IMG/VR virus record: IMGVR_UViG_3300042350_004100
Location: 1-21,063 of that record
DNA length: 21,063 nucleotides
Strand: one strand, 5' to 3'
DNA from: a virus
Under the pieces are notes generated by a model. It was not told the origin of the DNA, did not search any database, and worked only from the letters and a program-made list of their open reading frames with translations. Positions 18,472-21,063 of this stretch are shown in pieces. The first letter of the stretch is position 1. Every line of letters starts with the position of its first letter. The translations under genes and the position numbers were made by a program.

Positions 18472-19235
18472 TAAAAGTACACCCTCCACATTCCATCACA
18501 CAGTACTGAGTGTCCCTGTAGTGTAATTCTTCTATCATCTAAATAGTATTTGTATAGGGGCGGGACCTGATGATATAGATTTCCAGAAAATATAAATATC
18601 CCGCCCTCTTGATAGGGTACAACACTAGGCTCTTCTATATCTCTTCCCTTATAAAATCCATTATCTCTTAAATCTATTTCAAATGGTTGGGATGTTTCGT
18701 ATTTTTTAAGAGATGTGTCACACCATAGGCTTAACCCACTACCAACACTTGGTAATTTAAGAGAGAGTGTAAAAGAAAAATTATCTTCTAAATCTACTAT
18801 CTTATACTTTTCATTAAGAACGTCAAGGTGGTAGTTATAGATATGATCCTGGTGCCTACTATATAGATAGTCACTAGGAAACTCTAGATAAGTTAATTCG
18901 TGTGCCCTAGTTTCATCACCCATAATATTAAATCCTGGGTATGCAAGGGAGTCCTCAAGGACGGCTGGACCTATGTATTCCTCTATACAACTTAAAACTT
19001 TATCATATAGATCCGAAAAGTTTTCTAAAAGAATTCTATTATAGTAGTTCTTTATTTTATAATAAGCCTTTGTGTTCTCCTTAGCATCAAGATACGACGC
19101 CGCACCTAGTAGGTAGTATGGCATAGACAAACTTTCATCACGGTGAGTTCTCCACTCGCTCCGCAAAGACGTAAGCCTGGTGAGGTACTCTTGAATCTCG
19201 TCTTCAGAGAGTAACTGTACTAAGGTTGGTTCCAC
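18471..19235 (-). CDS. 2OG-Fe(II) oxygenase-like protein coupled to the glycosyltransferase (copy 5)
   Basis: The 254-residue product carries H128 and D130 (YSRHQDHIYNY), H222 (GNLYHQVPP) and R235/R236 (LDDRRITLQGH) at the spacing of the 2OG-Fe(II) oxygenase core; SFTLSLKLP and GGIFIFSG are the flanking strands. The start is a GTG only one base after the tRNA-Arg 3' end and without a ribosome site; the next ATG would cut off the first helix (LLSEDEIQEYL). The TAG overlaps the GTG of the glycosyltransferase gene, so the two are coupled and probably act on the same target, one hydroxylating, one adding sugar. The substrate is unknown. Confidence 0.72.
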   Translation of the reverse strand: MEPTLVQLLSEDEIQEYLTRLTSLRSEWRTHRDESLSMPYYLLGAASYLDAKENTKAYYKIKNYYNRILLENFSDLYDKVLSCIEEYIGPAVLEDSLAYPGFNIMGDETRAHELTYLEFPSDYLYSRHQDHIYNYHLDVLNEKYKIVDLEDNFSFTLSLKLPSVGSGLSLWCDTSLKKYETSQPFEIDLRDNGFYKGRDIEEPSVVPYQEGGIFIFSGNLYHQVPPLYKYYLDDRRITLQGHSVLCDGMWRVYF

Positions 19236-19236
19236 G

Positions 19237-19309
19237 CGCCCCAGGCAGGATTCGAACCTGCGACCAACGGATTAGAAGTCCGACACTCTATCCTCTGAGT
19301 TACTGGGGC
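19237..19309 (-). tRNA. tRNA-Arg (TCT)
   Basis: Acceptor GCCCCAG/CTGGGGC, anticodon stem TCGGA/TCCGT (a T-T mismatch at 27-43) with loop CTTCTAA (anticodon TCT), T-arm GCAGG-TTCGAAT-CCTGC, discriminator G. Its first ten bases overlap the end of the upstream coding region. Confidence 0.9.
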
Positions 19310-19968
19310 GAGACTAGTTCTAATTGCTTATGTTCTAATAATACTTTATTGGCGTATTTCTTGTAAAAGATTCTTACTTTAAATTCTACTTTAGATTGCA
19401 TAACTATATTTTTATCAATTGGATTAACTCTATTTTTTTCTAATTTAACAATCCATTTATCTTCATTATATACTTCTGATAATTTAGATTTCATATGGAC
19501 TTCTGCACTACGACTTCCCCATAGCCTATCAGTACGCTCTAAGAAGTTCAACATTTCTGGAGTAAGATCCCAGGATGCTATTCCCTCTGTACCGAACATA
19601 TTCTTGCTATCTACTAAAGCCAACGCCATCAATATAGTAAACAAAGCCCTGTAGTCTTTATGTGAGTATGCTCTAAATATTATAGGTAAAGAATAGTGTA
19701 TATTAAATAGTGGTAGTGTTCCATTGTCGTCTGGACCTTGGCCTTTTATTTCACCGCGCTGGTTTTTAAAGTTTTTTGATTTATATAACTTATCCCACCC
19801 TTTATCACTAGGAAAATCATGTGGATAAATATATTCAATAATTGGATATAATACTGATATCTCTGCCCCAGGTCCATATGAATAATCGTCATCTTCTTCT
19901 TCTGGAGTCCAGACAGCATATGTTAAATAATTATCATATTTAACTACTGAATATTGTAATTCATTCAT
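19300..19968 (-). CDS. Hypothetical protein whose stop codon lies in tRNA-Arg
   Basis: The 222-residue product begins MNELQYSVVKYDNYLTYAVW, has an acidic TPEEEDDDYSYG stretch, a hydrophobic helix RALFTILMALALVDSK and a basic C-terminal half (VEFKVRIFYKKYANKVLLEH). There is no recognised domain and no HxD motif. The last codons, SPQ and TAA, are read from the tRNA-Arg acceptor stem and its conserved T8-A9. The ATG is 4 nt after the tRNA-Gly 3' end, without a ribosome site. Confidence 0.7.
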   Translation of the reverse strand: MNELQYSVVKYDNYLTYAVWTPEEEDDDYSYGPGAEISVLYPIIEYIYPHDFPSDKGWDKLYKSKNFKNQRGEIKGQGPDDNGTLPLFNIHYSLPIIFRAYSHKDYRALFTILMALALVDSKNMFGTEGIASWDLTPEMLNFLERTDRLWGSRSAEVHMKSKLSEVYNEDKWIVKLEKNRVNPIDKNIVMQSKVEFKVRIFYKKYANKVLLEHKQLELVSPQ

Positions 19969-19972
19969 AGAG

Positions 19973-20043
19973 AGCGAGTGACCAGAATCGAACTGGCGAT
20001 AACTGCTTGGAAGGCAGATGTGTTACCTCTACACCACACTCGC
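19973..20043 (-). tRNA. tRNA-Gly (TCC)
   Basis: Acceptor GCGAGTG/CACTCGC, anticodon stem TCTGC/GCAGT (a T-T mismatch at 27-43 like tRNA-Arg) with loop CTTCCAA (anticodon TCC), T-loop TTCGATT, discriminator U as usual for glycine. The start codon of the next gene lies 4 nt after it. Confidence 0.92.
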
Positions 20044-20049
20044 GGGAGA

Positions 20050-20187
20050 TTAATCTTTTTCTAAAAGATCAATCGCCTCTTTAATTGCCTGATTCCATCC
20101 TGCAATAAAAGAACTAATCTCAGTAGAAGATGCTGAGTTTTTCATCTTCTTTGCCTTAAGTTTTTCAATTACCTTATCGCGTGTCAA
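20050..20187 (-). CDS. Small helical protein with TTG start
   Basis: The 45-residue product (TRDKVIEKLKAKKMKNSASS after the start) is basic then acidic and mostly helical. The TTG overlaps the upstream stop as TTGA and has AAGGGA 4 nt before it; an internal ATG would leave 31 residues. The stop is 6 nt before tRNA-Gly. The function is unknown. Confidence 0.5.
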   Translation of the reverse strand: MTRDKVIEKLKAKKMKNSASSTEISSFIAGWNQAIKEAIDLLEKD

Positions 20188-20375
20188 TTGTATCCCTTTT
20201 CAATAAATGCGCCGTCCCACACGGAGTCTGACTTATTTTCAGAAGCATATAGCGCACGTTGCTGTGCTACTGCTTCTGCGCGAGTTGCATGACAACCCTC
20301 AATTTCATTTGTTCCTTCTTTGACTACTGCATATCCATTGCAATCGCCAAAGTTTCTTTGTACTTTCCAAGGCAT
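20184..20375 (-). CDS. Small conserved phage protein (MPWKV...GCHATRAEAVAQ type)
   Basis: The 63-residue product has a GYAVVKEGTNEIEGCHATRA strand-turn-strand followed by EAVAQQRALYASE helix. Short proteins with the MPWKV...WAVVK...GCH.T...A..Q..ALYA pattern are widespread in phages, often near structural genes, with unknown role. GGGAGG lies 5 nt before the ATG, in the 12-nt gap after tRNA-Gln, so here a normal leader exists. Confidence 0.75.
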   Translation of the reverse strand: MPWKVQRNFGDCNGYAVVKEGTNEIEGCHATRAEAVAQQRALYASENKSDSVWDGAFIEKGYN

Positions 20376-20387
20376 AATATCCTCCCG

Positions 20388-20458
20388 CTCCCCGATCTAG
20401 ATTCGAACTAAAACTAAATGATCCAAAGTCATTTGTGCTACCATTACACCATCAGGGA
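20388..20458 (-). tRNA. tRNA-Gln (TTG)
   Basis: Acceptor TCCCTGA/TCGGGGA with one T-G pair, anticodon stem AATGA/TCATT with loop CTTTGGA (anticodon TTG), T-arm TTTAG-TTCGAAT-CTAGA, discriminator G as expected for glutamine. It starts 4 nt after the HNH gene. Confidence 0.9.
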
Positions 20459-20462
20459 CTAA

Positions 20463-20993
20463 CTATTTACCTTCTAATAGTATCAGAAATACTGGTTTTC
20501 GGTCAACTATTCCTATAGAACATGCCCAGCACCATTCTGGCGGGGTATGATCACACTTATTTGCTGGCTTTTTTGCCCAATGGGGCCAATCTTCTGGACC
20601 CGCTAAGGAGCCACAGTACGGACATGTTTCTTCCTGCAATAGCAGTCTACCGTCATAGCAATCCGTACAAAGGCTTTCTAGTATTTCTTGCTTTCTCCGC
20701 CTTCTATCTTGATAATTAGCCCTTGGAGGGCGCGGAGGAATCGATCCATCTTCATTAGGTATCCTATCGCTTTTCCATGCGTTACATTTTTTATGAGCAA
20801 GTCTTAAATTAGATACATCTTCTGATCCTCCCGCTGATCGGGGAATCCAATGATCTAATGTTACGTCAGAATTTGTCTTAAAATCCTTAAAGCATATGGC
20901 ACATGTAAATCCGTCACGCTCTTTAACAAGTTTTATTTTATCTTTTTTACTAAGCAGAAGATTCTGATTTAGCATTGATAAATTCTCTTTCAT
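20463..20993 (-). CDS. HNH endonuclease with C-terminal zinc-binding region
   Basis: The 176-residue product has the HNH core: RDGFTCAIC (first CxxC), VTLDHWIPRSAGGSEDVSNL (D-H and the middle N) and AHKKCNAWKSDR (third His and Cys). The C-terminal half holds more cysteines, CTDC, CPYC and CWAC, likely further zinc sites. It may act in DNA packaging or recombination, or be a homing nuclease; the neighbourhood of tRNAs does not decide this. The ATG overlaps the upstream gene by 44 nt; an internal ATG at 20975 is an alternative. Confidence 0.85.
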   Translation of the reverse strand: MKENLSMLNQNLLLSKKDKIKLVKERDGFTCAICFKDFKTNSDVTLDHWIPRSAGGSEDVSNLRLAHKKCNAWKSDRIPNEDGSIPPRPPRANYQDRRRRKQEILESLCTDCYDGRLLLQEETCPYCGSLAGPEDWPHWAKKPANKCDHTPPEWCWACSIGIVDRKPVFLILLEGK

Positions 20994-21063
20994 CTACAAT
21001 ATCGTAAGCGTCACGAATAATACTAACTTCATATTTATCAAAGTGGTGTCCACAGAAGTACAA
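20950..21063 (-). CDS. DUF7455-like small zinc protein, C-terminal part (5' partial)
   Basis: The frame enters from the right edge and encodes 37 residues: LYFCGHHFDKYEVSIIRDAY, then DIVDEREF and a tail ending ESSA. The FCGHHxxKY segment is the second knuckle of the small DUF7455-type zinc proteins of actinobacteria and their phages, whose first CxxC would be outside the window. The function is unknown. It overlaps the start of the HNH gene. Confidence 0.6.
   Translation of the reverse strand: MYFCGHHFDKYEVSIIRDAYDIVDEREFINAKSESSA

Noticed and set aside
228-20458. Integration site (att) at one of the tRNA genes
   Set aside because: No integrase gene and no partial tRNA repeat were seen in the window; the tRNAs look like cargo.

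Overview
The window looks like part of the genome of a tailed double-stranded DNA phage that infects an actinobacterium. The evidence is a WhiB-like Fe-S protein, a DUF932 (TIGR03299-type) protein, many tiny overlapping ORFs of the actinophage type, eight tRNA or tRNA-like genes, DnaA boxes of the TTATCCACA/TTGTCCACA type, and near absence of intergenic space. Structural, packaging and lysis cassettes are not visible, so this is accessory or early/middle gene territory. Base composition falls from G+C-rich in the DUF932 gene to clearly A+T-rich on the right. The host genus cannot be named from the sequence.

Left arm (1-5023, all + strand): the end of a small ORF, tRNA-Glu(TTC), the DUF932 gene, a Trp-type tRNA-like element with a shortened D-arm, then a tight run of about ten small acidic ORFs joined by 1-14 nt overlaps, a 118-aa ORF, a promoter-driven segment that may be a small RNA, and a 78-aa gene that looks leaderless. 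The tRNA-containing gaps are built from a repeated intergenic module.

Centre (5024-5799): an A+T-rich gene-free region with seven exact TTATCCACA boxes, one TTGTCCACA box, a 10-bp iteron-like repeat, copies of the intergenic module and an 11-bp perfect hairpin. It is a strong candidate for a DnaA-dependent replication origin. It is followed by a leaderless-looking 2-oxoglutarate/Fe(II) oxygenase-like gene (5800-6411). Gene direction then reverses at a convergent junction (6412-6546) rich in inverted repeats.

Right arm (6547-21063, all - strand): two more oxygenase-like genes, many small ORFs, a Pyr_excise-like protein, an HAD/Pnkp-type 3'-phosphatase, a proteasome-beta-like Ntn hydrolase, a membrane-anchored coiled-coil protein, a WhiB-like protein, a cytidine/dCMP deaminase-like protein with a broken N-terminus, a SLOG protein, a SpoU/TrmH methyltransferase, a fourth oxygenase, a secreted lysozyme-like protein with its own promoter, a GT60-like GlcNAc-type glycosyltransferase overlapping a fifth oxygenase, an HNH nuclease, and six tRNAs (Thr, Asn, Tyr, Arg, Gly, Gln) fitted directly between genes.

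Two systems stand out. First, five predicted 2OG-Fe(II) oxygenases plus a Skp1-GnT-like glycosyltransferase translationally coupled to one of them suggest a hydroxylate-then-glycosylate modification pathway. Second, at three places a start codon lies 1-4 nt after a tRNA 3' end, so tRNA processing would itself make leaderless mRNAs, a tRNA-punctuation layout more familiar from mitochondria.
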